Source of the DNA: Legionella sp.
GTDB lineage: Bacteria; Pseudomonadota; Gammaproteobacteria; Legionellales; Legionellaceae
DNA length: 44,285 nucleotides
Assembly: GCA_013697625.1 (NCBI GenBank)
Contig: JACCWN010000080.1
Span: 1-44,285 of the forward strand
Direction: 5' to 3'
Shown here: positions 1 through 9,373 of the stretch, in pieces
How the letters are laid out: each line of letters opens with the position of its first letter
How positions within the stretch are numbered: the stretch's first letter is position 1
Notes under the pieces: model-generated
Databases searched by the model: none
Seen by the model: only the letters and a program-made list of their open reading frames with translations
What the model was told of the DNA's origin: nothing
Position numbers and translations under genes: made by a program

Positions 1-7
1 GTTTACT

Positions 8-43
8 CCTTAAACATAGCGACAATTATCGCTATGTTTAAGG
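8..43. repeat. Perfect 15-bp inverted repeat, hairpin
   Basis: Arms CCTTAAACATAGCGA (8-22) and its exact reverse complement (29-43) flank a 6-base loop. There is no clear T-run on either side, so it is not a textbook intrinsic terminator. It lies beyond the 3' end of waaA and could be the end of a gene outside the window or an intergenic repeat. Confidence 0.6.
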
Positions 44-154
44 CAAAAAGCAAGCTTAAATAGCATCTAATTTATTGTTAATTAATGTTTTTTTACAACC
101 TAGCTACAATTTTTTCGGGAAATTAGGGTATATATAAGAAAATGTCTGATGAAA

Positions 155-1426
155 TTAAATTAACCGAGTGGACAATATTTTTTGAACTTGATCTATATGT
201 TTTTGTAAAGAGCCTGTGCTTTTTTTAAGAACTAAACTTGCATTTTGAATCATCTGATCGCATAGCCTCTTATCTTTATGCAATCTTATGAGTGCGTCAA
301 TCAATTGCTCTGCTGACTTAACCAATTGTATGGCTTCTCTTAACTCAAGTTCATTACAAATCCTTTGAAAATTATGAACCCTATCTCCGCTAAAAACTGG
401 GATATTCATTGCAATGGGTTCTAGTACATTATGTCCCCCAACCGGCACCAGACTCCCCCCTACAAAAGCATAATCGCTAACATAATAAAAGCCCAAGAGC
501 TCACCTAAACTATCTAAAATTATAACTTCAGATTTTTCAGACACAGAGGTTTGTAAACTTTGCATACCTGTGTCAAATCCCGCCTGCCTTGAAAGTTCAT
601 AAACCTTTTGAAAACGCTCTGGATGTCTTGGTGCAATCAATAAAAGTACCTGGGGAATGGATTGCTGTAAGCGTCTTAATTGGCTTAAAATTTGAGATTC
701 CTCATCCCCATGCGTACTGGCTGCAATAAAAACTACCCGAGACTTTCCCCATAATTGTTTCATTTTTTGATATTTTTGATTATCGACAGTATTCAGTTGT
801 AAATCAAACTTCATATTTCCAAGCATCTGTACCATAGCCTTGTCTGCACCTAAGGTAATAAAGCGTTTAGCATCCTCACTACTTTGGGCATATATAGCAG
901 TAAATCCATTTAAAATCGGTTTAAAAAATCTTCTAAATCTTAAATAACTTTGCAAAGAGCGCGCAGACAGGCGTGCATTTGCTAAAAGCAAAGGAATTCC
1001 CGCTACCTTTGCCTGACGTATCATATTTGGCCAAATCTCAGTCTCCATGATTATCCCTAGACAGGGTTTATAACGCATAAAAAAACGCCTGAGCACAACA
1101 GCTAAATCATATGGAAGGTATTGATGTTGTATTTTTGTATCAAATCTCGATAGTAACTGTTGTGATCCAGTAGGCGTCATTGTAGTAACCAACAGAGTGT
1201 GCTGCTTGTCTAGCAAAGCATCTATCAAAGGAATAGCAGCAATGACTTCACCCAAAGAGACCGCATGAATCCAGATATCCACAGGCATAGGTGTGTATTG
1301 TGTATCAAGACAAAATCGCTCTGATATTCGTTGTCTATAGGCGGGAAGCTTCCTACCTTTCCACCATAGCCGAAACAATAGATAAGGAGTAAGTAAATAC
1401 ATCATGATAGAATACATATACTGCAT
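155..1426 (-). CDS. waaA: 3-deoxy-D-manno-octulosonic acid (Kdo) transferase
   Basis: This inner-membrane glycosyltransferase adds Kdo from CMP-Kdo to the lipid A precursor, the first step of LPS core assembly. The 423-residue length is typical of WaaA/KdtA. Visible hallmarks are an N-terminal membrane anchor (about residues 5-20), the HAVSLGE segment with the catalytic Glu near residue 60, ETEIWPN near 129-134, and the nucleotide-sugar loop PVGGHNVLEP in the GT-B C-terminal half. The ATG at 1426 has a GAGG sequence about 10 bases upstream; ATGs a few codons downstream are alternatives. It is transcribed divergently from djlA. Nothing about the protein is unusual. Confidence 0.95.
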   Translation of the reverse strand: MQYMYSIMMYLLTPYLLFRLWWKGRKLPAYRQRISERFCLDTQYTPMPVDIWIHAVSLGEVIAAIPLIDALLDKQHTLLVTTMTPTGSQQLLSRFDTKIQHQYLPYDLAVVLRRFFMRYKPCLGIIMETEIWPNMIRQAKVAGIPLLLANARLSARSLQSYLRFRRFFKPILNGFTAIYAQSSEDAKRFITLGADKAMVQMLGNMKFDLQLNTVDNQKYQKMKQLWGKSRVVFIAASTHGDEESQILSQLRRLQQSIPQVLLLIAPRHPERFQKVYELSRQAGFDTGMQSLQTSVSEKSEVIILDSLGELLGFYYVSDYAFVGGSLVPVGGHNVLEPIAMNIPVFSGDRVHNFQRICNELELREAIQLVKSAEQLIDALIRLHKDKRLCDQMIQNASLVLKKSTGSLQKHIDQVQKILSTRLI

Positions 1427-1484
1427 CTAAGGAACCCTCAATAAAGAGTGGTCATTCTACTGGAATACGGTAAAGTTTACGATA

Positions 1485-1493
1485 TGTTATAAT
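1485..1493 (+). promoter_or_regulatory. Extended -10 promoter candidate for djlA
   Basis: The sequence TGTTATAAT is a perfect extended -10 element (TGnTATAAT), with no good -35 at the normal spacing. It sits about 70 bases before the preferred djlA start in the waaA/djlA divergent gap. Inference from sequence only. Confidence 0.5.
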
Positions 1494-1561
1494 AAACGAA
1501 GAATTATTTATTATTTTTTCAATTAGTGAAATCAGATTCCCTTACAACAGGATCATCAACA

Positions 1562-2449
1562 ATGAATTTGCGTGAGTTCTTTATAACAAATACCTGGTGG
1601 GGAAAATTGCTCGGTGCTTTCTTTGGCTATCTGATCGCAGGTCCTCTTGGAATACTTTTTGGACTTTTAATTGGTAATTTTTTTGATAAAGGTTTTTCAA
1701 ATTATTATGCCAATCCCCATTGGCTTTATCATACAGAGAGTGCACATGAGGTACAAAAAAAGTTCTTCGAAGCCACTTTTTTTATAATGGGCTACATCGC
1801 AAAAGCCGATGGACGCGTTAGTGAAAATGAAATAAAAATGGCTAGATTGTTGATGGATGAGATGCGCCTAACCAAAGAACAAATACGTTCTGCACAACAT
1901 CTATTTAAAGAAGGTAAAAACGCTGATTTTAAATTAGATCCTATTTTATCCCAACTTAAAACAATGTGTAGTAATAATCGTGGATTGCTTACATTGTTTA
2001 TAGACATTCAATATAGGGCTGCACAGGTTGATGGCCTTTCATTTCAAAAAATACAAGCTTTAAATGTCGTCATACAAGGACTAGGATATGCGCCTTTAAA
2101 TCAGCAATATCGCTTTTATGAAGATTTTTCTGATACAGCTTATCAACAGCAACAGCAAAAACAACAACAAAAACAGAGTCAACATAAAACAAATTACCAA
2201 CAATCATCCTATCAACGCCCTGACTTTCGGACAAGCAATACCCTTGATCATGCCTATGCCTTATTAGAAGTCAGTCCAAAAGCCAGTAAACAGGAAGTTA
2301 AAAGAGCTTACCGACGGTCAATGAGTATTAATCATCCTGATAAATTGATTGCTCAAGGCTTACCCCAAGAGATGATTAAAATTGCAAATGATAAAACGCA
2401 GAAAATTATCAAGGCCTATGATCTTATATGTAAATCAAAAGGCTGGTGA
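1562..2449 (+). CDS. djlA: DjlA-like membrane-anchored J-domain co-chaperone
   Basis: The frame is open from a GTG at 1526, but the ATG at 1562 has an AGGA 10 bases upstream and directly precedes the conserved N-terminus, giving 295 residues. In order it has a glycine-rich type III membrane segment (about 12-42), a TerB-like helical domain with AKADGRVSENE near 80-90, a low-complexity Gln-rich linker near 195-210, and a C-terminal J domain with HPD near residue 258. DjlA proteins stimulate the ATPase of DnaK at the inner membrane. The C-terminal J domain after a TerB region is the diagnostic architecture. It is followed by an unrelated regulator gene on the same strand. Confidence 0.9.
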   Translation: MNLREFFITNTWWGKLLGAFFGYLIAGPLGILFGLLIGNFFDKGFSNYYANPHWLYHTESAHEVQKKFFEATFFIMGYIAKADGRVSENEIKMARLLMDEMRLTKEQIRSAQHLFKEGKNADFKLDPILSQLKTMCSNNRGLLTLFIDIQYRAAQVDGLSFQKIQALNVVIQGLGYAPLNQQYRFYEDFSDTAYQQQQQKQQQKQSQHKTNYQQSSYQRPDFRTSNTLDHAYALLEVSPKASKQEVKRAYRRSMSINHPDKLIAQGLPQEMIKIANDKTQKIIKAYDLICKSKGW

Positions 2450-2540
2450 CTTATTCATTTACTTACATGGTGTTGATAGCTGTTGCATGAATCATTTTAT
2501 TTTGACAAAATCTCCTAACCACTTTTGAAAGAAGAAAAGA

Positions 2541-3254
2541 ATGGAAAGCAATTATTTGCTCTGGATTAATGAATTTCCAGTACAGCAAGAACTACGTGAT
2601 TATTTTGAAAAATTTGATTTGAAATTTGTACAACAAAACACTCTAGTCTCCGCTCCAACTGATTGTGGAATACCTTATGCTGTTTTAATAAGCTGGTTTA
2701 TTTTAAAAAACAATTTACAAGCCATGTCGTACATTTATAATTCCTACAATGTACCCATATTGATAACCAATGAGAATGCAGATGAGGAGGCTTGTGTACT
2801 CGCCTTAGGTTCAGGCGCAGATGACTTCCTAACTCTACCCTTAAATCCCCGTGCTTTACATGCGCGGATCACTGCAATAAAAAGACGCTTAGGAAATACT
2901 TCCCTTAATAATTCAGAAAAAAACGAGCTGATGTTTGCTAATTGGAGGCTCATTCCCGCATCCCGACAACTTTTTAATATGAATAATCAAGAGGTGCAAT
3001 TAAGTGCTGGGGAATATGACTTGTTATTTATTTTCATTCAAAGGCCCCAACGTGTTTTAGATAGAGGATTGCTTTTACAAATTACTAAAAACAGTCCTTT
3101 TAATTCTCTGGATAGACGTATTGATGTTCAAATCAGCCGATTACGTCAAAAAATAGAAGCTGATCCAAAAAAACCACGATTGATTAAAACAATACGTAAC
3201 AACGGGTATATGTTTACGCCTACAGTGGTAAAAATTAACTTTGAAAAAAACTAA
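2541..3254 (+). CDS. OmpR-family regulator with degenerate receiver domain
   Basis: This 237-residue protein has an N-terminal receiver-like domain (about 1-118) and a C-terminal OmpR/PhoB winged helix (about 131-228), with the recognition region near 187-205 and the wing ending IKTIRNNGYMF. The active-site residues of normal receivers are missing. The N-terminal acidic pair is replaced in LLWINEF. The phospho-acceptor Asp position appears to be Ser51 (in VLISWFI), and the conserved Lys before Pro appears to be Leu99 (LTLPLNP). It is therefore probably not controlled by Asp phosphorylation. No histidine kinase gene is adjacent. The start is supported by a purine-rich stretch (GAAAGAAGAAAAGA) just upstream. 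The target genes are unknown. Confidence 0.8.
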   Translation: MESNYLLWINEFPVQQELRDYFEKFDLKFVQQNTLVSAPTDCGIPYAVLISWFILKNNLQAMSYIYNSYNVPILITNENADEEACVLALGSGADDFLTLPLNPRALHARITAIKRRLGNTSLNNSEKNELMFANWRLIPASRQLFNMNNQEVQLSAGEYDLLFIFIQRPQRVLDRGLLLQITKNSPFNSLDRRIDVQISRLRQKIEADPKKPRLIKTIRNNGYMFTPTVVKINFEKN

Positions 3255-3432
3255 AACACTATATAGTGTGATACTGCGAATTTGCCTTTAGCAGTAATAA
3301 AGCTGGTAAGGGATAGCCAAAATTGTCTGCCCATAAGATAAAAAAATAATCATTATTACAGATTGCAAGGGCTGCAGCTACAACATATTCAAAGATTAAA
3401 AGAATAAATTATTTGTTAATTTCCTAACCGAA
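3255..3432. other. Convergent intergenic gap
   Basis: Between the regulator stop and the CNNM stop lies a 14-bp palindrome (ACACTATATAGTGT, 3256-3269) directly after the regulator stop codon. I see no hairpin with a T-run and no further ORF. Confidence 0.4.
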
Positions 3433-4698
3433 CTAATTTTTTTTCTTGGTGATTTTATTCATCCGAACACCTCTGATGGTATTGTCACTTACTTTCAAAA
3501 TTTCAATCTGGTAGTTAGCAATTACCAAGCAAGAATCCGCAGGAGGAATATAACCTAAGGTTTCAATGATCAAACCACTTAAGGTTCTAGGACCTATGAG
3601 AGGTAATTGCCAAGTCATGATTCGATTTAATTCACGTAAGGTCAAGCTTGCATCAATGATTACCGAACCATCATCTTGTGGGGTTATATCGCGACTTAAA
3701 GCTGCGATGTCCGTAGTAAAGTCTCCAACAATCTCTTCGAGGATGTCTTCCATGGTAACCAAACCCAATATATCTCCATATTCATCTACTACAAAACAAC
3801 TTCGCCTTCTTTTTTTTCTAAAATTTAAGATTTGTATATTTAAAAGGGTAGCTTCAGGGATAAAATAGGGTGGATCGGTTATTTTTGTAAGTGTCTCAAT
3901 ATTGAGTTTATTTTCTATGGCTAAATTTAAGATATCGCGCACATGAATCATACCTACCAAATCATCAATTGAATTTCGGTATAAGGGTAAGCGTGTGTGT
4001 TGAGCCGTTTCCAACTGCTCCAATAATTGTAACCAAGGCTGCTCTAAATCAATACCTATGATTTCTGACTTAGGTATCATGATGTCTTCAACTCTTGTCT
4101 GTTCTAAATCCAATAGACTAATCAGCATACTTTTGTGTTCAACCGGCAACAATCCTCCAGCTTCATGCACAACAGACCGCAATTCTTCTCCAGTCAAGGC
4201 TTCCTTTTGAATTCTATTTATAGAGATACCGAACCATGACAAAATACCATTAGAGGTGCGGCTTATAATGTGAACCAGCGGTGCTAAAATCCATTGGAAA
4301 ATTTTTAAAGGCAAAGACACCGTAAAGGCAACCTTCTGAGGATAAATTGCAGCATAGGTTTTAGGCATCATTTCTGAGAATATAAGCACCAGAAAGGTTA
4401 GGATAATCGTCGAAATTATTACACCCACATCCCCATAAAAATGCTGACCAATTAAAGTGGCAATGGTGGAGGCCACAATGTTAGCAAAGGTATTACCTAT
4501 TAAAACAACACTCAACATGGTATCGGGACGTGATAACATCTGATTTACACGAATTGCTTGTTTATTTTTCTTTCGTACCAAATGCCTTAATTTATAACGA
4601 TTAATCGACATGATACCTATTTCTGATCCTGAAAAAAAACCAGACAATGCAATCAGAAATACCAATATCAGCAACAAAGTAACTAAATGAAATGGCAC
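3433..4698 (-). CDS. CNNM/CorC-family membrane protein with CBS domains
   Basis: This 421-residue protein has an N-terminal DUF21/CNNM membrane domain (four hydrophobic segments within about 1-185), a CBS domain pair (about 200-320, including the MIPKSEIIGID and VVDEYGDILGLV segments) and a C-terminal CorC/HlyC domain (about 335-415). Proteins of this group (YfjD/CorB-like) are associated with Mg2+/Co2+ efflux or resistance; the exact ion is not visible here. It starts with GTG preceded by AAGGGA. The pyrophosphatase gene is only 16 bases upstream on the same strand, so the two may be cotranscribed. It converges on the regulator gene across a 178-base gap. Confidence 0.85.
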   Translation of the reverse strand: MPFHLVTLLLILVFLIALSGFFSGSEIGIMSINRYKLRHLVRKKNKQAIRVNQMLSRPDTMLSVVLIGNTFANIVASTIATLIGQHFYGDVGVIISTIILTFLVLIFSEMMPKTYAAIYPQKVAFTVSLPLKIFQWILAPLVHIISRTSNGILSWFGISINRIQKEALTGEELRSVVHEAGGLLPVEHKSMLISLLDLEQTRVEDIMIPKSEIIGIDLEQPWLQLLEQLETAQHTRLPLYRNSIDDLVGMIHVRDILNLAIENKLNIETLTKITDPPYFIPEATLLNIQILNFRKKRRRSCFVVDEYGDILGLVTMEDILEEIVGDFTTDIAALSRDITPQDDGSVIIDASLTLRELNRIMTWQLPLIGPRTLSGLIIETLGYIPPADSCLVIANYQIEILKVSDNTIRGVRMNKITKKKN

Positions 4699-4714
4699 CC
4701 ACGTCCCTTAAATT

Positions 4715-5248
4715 TTATTGTGTATTGTTAAACCGCTCAACGCTGGCTAATATTTCATTACGAGCCTCATCAGCACTGACCCACCCTTCCACTTTAACCC
4801 ATTTCCCTTCTTCTAAATCTTTATAATGTTTAAAAAAATGTTCTAAGGAGAGTAATAAATGTTGAGGTAAATCAAGATATGTTTGGACGGATTGATACAT
4901 TTTTGTAAGTTTAGTGATTGGAACAGCCAGCAGCTTGGCATCAATGCCAGCTTCATCTGTCATCTTCAACATTCCAACCACTCGACAAGGTATTACAGCG
5001 CCACTTATTAAAGGAACTGGCGTAACCACAAGCACATCCACCGGGTCTCCATCTTCTGATAAAGTATTAGGCACATAGCCATAGTTGGTGGGATAGAACA
5101 TCGATGTAGTCATAAATCTATCCACAAACAAAGCGCCTGTTTCTTTATTTACCTCATATTTTACAGGTTCCCCATGCATAGGTATTTCAATAACTACGTT
5201 AATTTCATCTGGTATTGAACTGCCACTGTTGATTTCCCTTAAACTCAT
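4715..5248 (-). CDS. ppa: Inorganic pyrophosphatase (family I)
   Basis: This soluble enzyme hydrolyses pyrophosphate to phosphate and pulls biosynthetic reactions forward. The ATG at 5248 is chosen because GAGGG lies 6 bases upstream and the family N-terminus MSLREINSG begins there, giving 177 residues, the normal size; a longer frame reaching 5302 is unlikely. The metal/pyrophosphate-binding signature [13 protein letters not shown] is intact, as are [10 protein letters not shown] and the [13 protein letters not shown]-terminal segment. It is followed closely by the CNNM-type gene. Confidence 0.96.
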   Translation of the reverse strand: MSLREINSGSSIPDEINVVIEIPMHGEPVKYEVNKETGALFVDRFMTTSMFYPTNYGYVPNTLSEDGDPVDVLVVTPVPLISGAVIPCRVVGMLKMTDEAGIDAKLLAVPITKLTKMYQSVQTYLDLPQHLLLSLEHFFKHYKDLEEGKWVKVEGWVSADEARNEILASVERFNNTQ

Positions 5249-5400
5249 TTTAACCCTCACACTATAAAACCCTATTATGCGAAAATTCCTCGCAAAAGGC
5301 AAAGAGAAATAATTGCCTTGTATAGACTCTTATTTGGGGAGACCTATTTGATAAATGTGGTTAAAAGCAATGGTCCAAAATCAGGAACTTCAGGTATAAT

Positions 5401-5415
5401 AGTTAGAAACTAACT
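5401..5415. promoter_or_regulatory. Small dyad after a TATAAT upstream of the HIT gene
   Basis: A TATAAT hexamer (5395-5400) is followed at once by AGTTAG-AAA-CTAACT (5401-5415). This could be a -10 element with an operator or 5' hairpin at the transcription start of the HIT/folE pair. The -35 is poor. Confidence 0.35.
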
Positions 5416-5429
5416 CTTGATTATACTGG

Positions 5430-5777
5430 ATGAATATGGATTGTTTATTTTGCAACATTGCTAAAGGAGATATACCTGTAAAGGTTGTCTATGAAGATGA
5501 GCACCTCTTAGCATTTCAAGACATCAAACCCCAAGCACCAACCCACTTATTAATCATACCCAAACAGCATATTTCTACTATCAATGATATAACTGAGGCG
5601 GATACCCAGTTATTAGGAAGCATGTTGTTGAGAGCCAAGCAGTTAGCGAAAACTGAGGGGCTTAGTGAAGGCGGTTATCGTTTGGTTTTCAATATCAATT
5701 CAGGTGGTGGGCAAACAGTTTACCACATTCATTTACATTTACTGGGTGGTCGACAAATGATTTGGCCTCCAGGTTAG
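5430..5777 (+). CDS. HIT-family nucleotide-binding hydrolase (HinT-like)
   Basis: This small protein of 115 residues (113 if the second ATG at 5436 is used) belongs to the histidine-triad family, which hydrolyses purine nucleoside phosphoramidates or related nucleotides. It has the N-terminal CLFCNIAKG motif typical of the Hint branch, the DIKPQAPTHLLIIPKQH core, and the triad HIHLH with histidines at about 99, 101 and 103. folE begins 9 bases after its stop, so the two are likely cotranscribed. Confidence 0.92.
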   Translation: MNMDCLFCNIAKGDIPVKVVYEDEHLLAFQDIKPQAPTHLLIIPKQHISTINDITEADTQLLGSMLLRAKQLAKTEGLSEGGYRLVFNINSGGGQTVYHIHLHLLGGRQMIWPPG

Positions 5778-5786
5778 GATTTAACT

Positions 5787-6326
5787 ATGGAACAACTTTT
5801 TACAAAAATACTCGAAGAACTTGGGGAGGATATTACTCGTGAGGGCTTATTAGAAACACCACAAAGGGCAGCGAATGCCATGCGTTACCTAACCAAGGGG
5901 TACAGTGAAAACCTCGAAGATATTTTAAATGAGGCTTTATTTGATTCAGATATGAGTGAAATGGTCATTGTGAAAAATATAGAATTATATTCCATGTGCG
6001 AACATCATTTGTTACCCTTTTTAGGTAAGTGTCACGTTGGTTATCTACCGAATGGTAAAGTTATTGGATTATCTAAAATTGCTCGAATTATGGATTTTTA
6101 TGCTCGGCGTTTACAAATACAAGAAAGATTAACTGGCGAAATTGCACATTGCATAGAAACCATTACAGGCGCACGTGGGGTAGCAGTGGTTATTGAAGCA
6201 CAGCATTTATGCATGATGATGCGCGGCGTGGAAAAACAAAACTCTGTCATGACTACCTCTGTTATGCTGGGAGAAATGAGAGATTCACCCTGCAGCCGTA
6301 GTGAATTTTTGAGCTTAATACGCTAG
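5787..6326 (+). CDS. folE: GTP cyclohydrolase I
   Basis: This enzyme converts GTP to 7,8-dihydroneopterin triphosphate, the first step of tetrahydrofolate and pterin synthesis. The 179-residue length fits the short bacterial form. Zinc ligands are visible as Cys71 and His74 ([10 protein letters not shown]) and Cys142 (HLCMMMRGV), with the GTP-binding RGVEKQNS segment following. AGGA lies 8 bases before the ATG. folP, a later enzyme of the same pathway, is also in the window but in a different transcription unit. Confidence 0.97.
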   Translation: MEQLFTKILEELGEDITREGLLETPQRAANAMRYLTKGYSENLEDILNEALFDSDMSEMVIVKNIELYSMCEHHLLPFLGKCHVGYLPNGKVIGLSKIARIMDFYARRLQIQERLTGEIAHCIETITGARGVAVVIEAQHLCMMMRGVEKQNSVMTTSVMLGEMRDSPCSRSEFLSLIR

Positions 6327-6684
6327 TTACATACTTTTAGGTCTATATTATAAACAAAACTAATGGGGCCTTTACCTTATAAATTGATTATTTTTATCAT
6401 TTTAGGTAGGTACAAGAGCACCATATGGATTAATCTCTTCAAATCAGTTATTTATCCATTTTCTACACGATTTTATGACTAAAGCTTGTCACTGTGCATA
6501 ATTCTATCCATTGGAAATTCATAATACCAAGTATCAGAACCTATATAAGCTTATGCTATTAATCAATGGGTTAATGCTTTTAATAGAGCTTTATTTTAAC
6601 TTGAGCATCCCTAGATGCCTCGGACAAGCCGAGGCACGTAGGCGAGTGCAATTTTCAATAGCCCTAGTCTGTAATATAGAACAA
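6327..6684. other. Convergent intergenic region between folE and pnp
   Basis: About 360 bases separate the two stops. The only clear structure is the GC-rich palindrome at 6616-6636. A 74-codon frame here runs out of phase into pnp and looks spurious. I see no RNA gene. Confidence 0.5.
6616..6636. repeat. REP-like GC-rich palindrome
   Basis: TGCCTCGG and CCGAGGCA form a perfect 8-bp stem around a 5-base loop in otherwise AT-rich sequence between convergent genes. No T-run follows on either strand. The shape resembles dispersed intergenic palindromes, and it could also act as an mRNA 3' stabiliser for pnp. Confidence 0.55.
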
Positions 6685-8847
6685 CTAAATTTCTTCATTG
6701 CTCTTGTTTTCATCAACAGAGGTTTGTTCTTCTAGCTCAACAGTCTCTTGCGCTGAGGTTTCTGTAGCTGCAGTTTGGGGTTTGTCTTTCCACTCAAGTT
6801 TAATACGACCTTGCTTGTCTACGCCGGCGATGAATACTTCAATATCTTGACCTTCCTGAAGAACAGTTTCTACCTTTTGTGCTCTGTCGTTGCAAATTTG
6901 AGAAATATGCAATAAACCATCTTTTCCTGGTAGCAAATTTATAAAGGCGCCAAAATCAACGATTTTACTTACTTTACCTTTGTAAGTTTGTCCAACTTCA
7001 ATATCTGCTATCAACTCTTTGATTTGATTTTGAGCATTTTCAAGGGCAGATAAATCTGGAGAAAATAGTTGTATCAGTCCAGTATCATCTATATCTATGG
7101 AGACACCGGTGCTCTCAATCAGCCCTTTGATAGTCGCACCACCTTTACCGATGATGGTCCGAATTTTATCTTCATTTACCTTCATGGTAATGATTCTAGG
7201 GGCATGTTGAGATAACTCCTCTCTATGCTCAGAAAGGGCATTATTCATAACCTCAAGGATATGAGTTCTTCCAGCTAAAGCTTGTTCTAAAGCCTGTTCC
7301 ATGATTTCATTGGTGATTCCAGAAATTTTTATATCCATTTGTAAGGCCGTGATTCCATTTTCAGTACCAGCCACTTTGAAGTCCATATCCCCTAAATGAT
7401 CTTCATCACCCAAAATATCGGTTAACACAACATAACGTTCGCCTTCTTTGATAAGCCCCATAGCAACCCCTGCAACAGGTGCTTTAAGAGGGACACCGGC
7501 GTCCATCAGAGCTAAACTTGTACCACAAACACTGGCCATAGAACTTGAACCGTTAGATTCTGTTATTTCAGAAACAACACGTATTACATAGGGGAAATCA
7601 GTGGTTTCTGGTAAAACCGCCATCAGAGCACGTTTAGCCAAACGTCCATGACCAATTTCACGCCGCTTAGGACTGCCTACACGACCGACTTCACCAACTG
7701 AATAAGGAGGAAAATTATAATGAAGCATGAATCTGTCGCGGCTTTCGCCAGAAATTCCATCGAGGATCTGAGCATCCCTATCATTACCTAAGGTGGCTGC
7801 AACAATGGCTTGCGTCTCACCTCTGGTAAATAAACAAGAACCATGTGTTCTTTCCAAAAACTTTGTACGAACTGATATAGGTCTAACTGTTTTGTGATCA
7901 CGACCATCTATGCGTGGTTCACCATCAAGGATACGATTTCGAACAGTACTACGTTCAATTTCTTCAAATAAACTTGAAATAGAATCCGCTTTATGGTCAC
8001 TATCTACAAGAAGCTCTGATACAGTTTTGTTTTTAAGCTCCGCCAATCGTTGATGACGCATTGTTTTATCTTTTATCAAATAGGCTGATTCAATATCATT
8101 TTTTGCTGTTGCATTTACTTTTTCTTGTAAATTGGTATCGACTTCAGCCAACGTCCAGGTCATTGGGGTTTTATTGACCTCCGCGGCCAATTCTTCTATC
8201 CCTTTGATAACACCTTTCATCATCTCATGGCCATAATTAATAGCACCAAGCATGATGTCTTCACTTAATTCTTGGGCTTCTGATTCAACCATTAAAATAG
8301 CGTCTTTTGTACCCGCAACGATCAAATCAAGCTTGGATTGTTCTAACATTTTTCTGCTGGGATTTAATAAGTAAATACCATCTTTATAACCCACTCGCGC
8401 AGCGCCTACTGGACCTGCAAAGGGCAAACCAGAAATAGCAAGTGCAGCAGAAGCGCCTATCAATGCAACGATATCAGAGGAAATTTCGGGATTTAAAGAT
8501 AAAACCATAGCGATGATCTGAACTTCATTCAAAAAATTCTCAGGAAATAAGGGTCTGATTGGTCTGTCAATCAATCGAGAAATAAGGGTTTCATGGTCAC
8601 TATTTCCTTCACGCCGCTTAAAACCACCCGGAACTTTACCTACAGCATAGGCTTTTTCAATATAATCTACAGTCAGAGGGAAAAATTGATTATTTTCACC
8701 GCCTTCTTTTTTGGCCACAACAGTAACTAAAACTTGAGTACCATTCATACTTACCAACACAGCACCATCCGCTTGTCTGGCAACTTCACCGGTTTCTAAT
8801 AGTATTTTGTGATCGCCAAATGCGATTTCCTTTGTAATTTTTGACAC
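6685..8847 (-). CDS. pnp: Polynucleotide phosphorylase
   Basis: This phosphorolytic 3'-5' exoribonuclease is part of the RNA degradosome and also acts in tRNA and sRNA turnover. Its 720 residues contain two RNase PH domains (about 12-230 and 310-550) around a helical linker, a KH domain with the IIGKGG loop (about 555-615), and an S1 domain (about 622-690) with the sequence [23 protein letters not shown] core seen as [15 protein letters not shown]. The tail is acidic and Glu/Thr-rich. It lies downstream of rpsO with an intrinsic terminator in between, the arrangement known from E. coli. Confidence 0.97.
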   Translation of the reverse strand: MSKITKEIAFGDHKILLETGEVARQADGAVLVSMNGTQVLVTVVAKKEGGENNQFFPLTVDYIEKAYAVGKVPGGFKRREGNSDHETLISRLIDRPIRPLFPENFLNEVQIIAMVLSLNPEISSDIVALIGASAALAISGLPFAGPVGAARVGYKDGIYLLNPSRKMLEQSKLDLIVAGTKDAILMVESEAQELSEDIMLGAINYGHEMMKGVIKGIEELAAEVNKTPMTWTLAEVDTNLQEKVNATAKNDIESAYLIKDKTMRHQRLAELKNKTVSELLVDSDHKADSISSLFEEIERSTVRNRILDGEPRIDGRDHKTVRPISVRTKFLERTHGSCLFTRGETQAIVAATLGNDRDAQILDGISGESRDRFMLHYNFPPYSVGEVGRVGSPKRREIGHGRLAKRALMAVLPETTDFPYVIRVVSEITESNGSSSMASVCGTSLALMDAGVPLKAPVAGVAMGLIKEGERYVVLTDILGDEDHLGDMDFKVAGTENGITALQMDIKISGITNEIMEQALEQALAGRTHILEVMNNALSEHREELSQHAPRIITMKVNEDKIRTIIGKGGATIKGLIESTGVSIDIDDTGLIQLFSPDLSALENAQNQIKELIADIEVGQTYKGKVSKIVDFGAFINLLPGKDGLLHISQICNDRAQKVETVLQEGQDIEVFIAGVDKQGRIKLEWKDKPQTAATETSAQETVELEEQTSVDENKSNEEI

Positions 8848-8868
8848 TTAATGTTCCTCATAATAACG

Positions 8869-8895
8869 AAAAAAAGCGCAAAATGCGCTATTTTT
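8869..8895 (-). terminator. Intrinsic terminator between rpsO and pnp
   Basis: Read on the minus strand, AGCGCA-TTT-TGCGCT (stem 8875-8889) is followed by a run of seven T. It would end or attenuate rpsO transcripts before pnp. The rpsO-pnp junction in E. coli also has a terminator. Confidence 0.8.
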
Positions 8896-8942
8896 ATATA
8901 AATAAATTTTCATAAGCTTTGTATAAAGCATATTTTCAATTA

Positions 8943-9218
8943 TCAATAAGAATCTCTCAACCCTAAACTTTGAATCAATGTTTGATAACGGCCTTGATCA
9001 TTTCGCTTCAAATATTTTAACAATTTTCGTCGCTTATTTACCAAATGCTGCAAGCCTCGACGAGAATGAAAATCTTTCTTGTGTTGTTTAAAGTGATCAG
9101 TCAAATACTTAATCCGACCTGTAATTAAGGAAACTTGGACCTCGGGTGATCCTGTGTCTGTATCGGCACGTTTATAATTATTAACAATTTCTGCTTTCTC
9201 TGCGCTATTTAGCGACAT
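8943..9218 (-). CDS. rpsO: 30S ribosomal protein S15
   Basis: This primary 16S rRNA-binding protein assembles the platform of the 30S subunit. Two ATGs are adjacent (9221 and 9218). AGGAG lies 3 bases before the first and 6 before the second, so 9218 is preferred, giving 91 residues. Conserved segments include [27 protein letters not shown] and the C-terminal [15 protein letters not shown] promoter candidate lies just upstream, and S15 is known to repress its own mRNA in other bacteria. Confidence 0.97.
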   Translation of the reverse strand: MSLNSAEKAEIVNNYKRADTDTGSPEVQVSLITGRIKYLTDHFKQHKKDFHSRRGLQHLVNKRRKLLKYLKRNDQGRYQTLIQSLGLRDSY

Positions 9219-9253
9219 CATGTACTCCTGGATCTTACAAGTATTGATTTAAA

Positions 9254-9289
9254 GGCATGTATTCTACCAAGACATGCCATATGAAACAA
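9254..9289 (-). promoter_or_regulatory. rpsO promoter candidate with overlapping dyad
   Basis: On the minus strand TTGTTT (9284-9289) is separated by exactly 17 bases from TAGAAT (9261-9266). The 7-bp dyad GGCATGT/ACATGCC (9254-9260 and 9272-9278) straddles the -10. The start point would fall about 35-40 bases before the rpsO ATG. Confidence 0.5.
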
Positions 9290-9373
9290 GTATTTATTTA
9301 AATATAAATACAATTTCTTTTTAGTCAGCAGCAGTCATTTAATATACTAGCGCTGTTACATATATAATGATTA

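Noticed and set aside
3256..3269. 14-bp palindrome after the regulator stop as a terminator
   Set aside because: It is a loopless palindrome of weak A/T pairs without a T-run.
6511..6735. 74-codon plus-strand frame between folE and pnp
   Set aside because: It has no ribosome site, overlaps the pnp 3' end antisense and includes the palindrome; it looks like chance.
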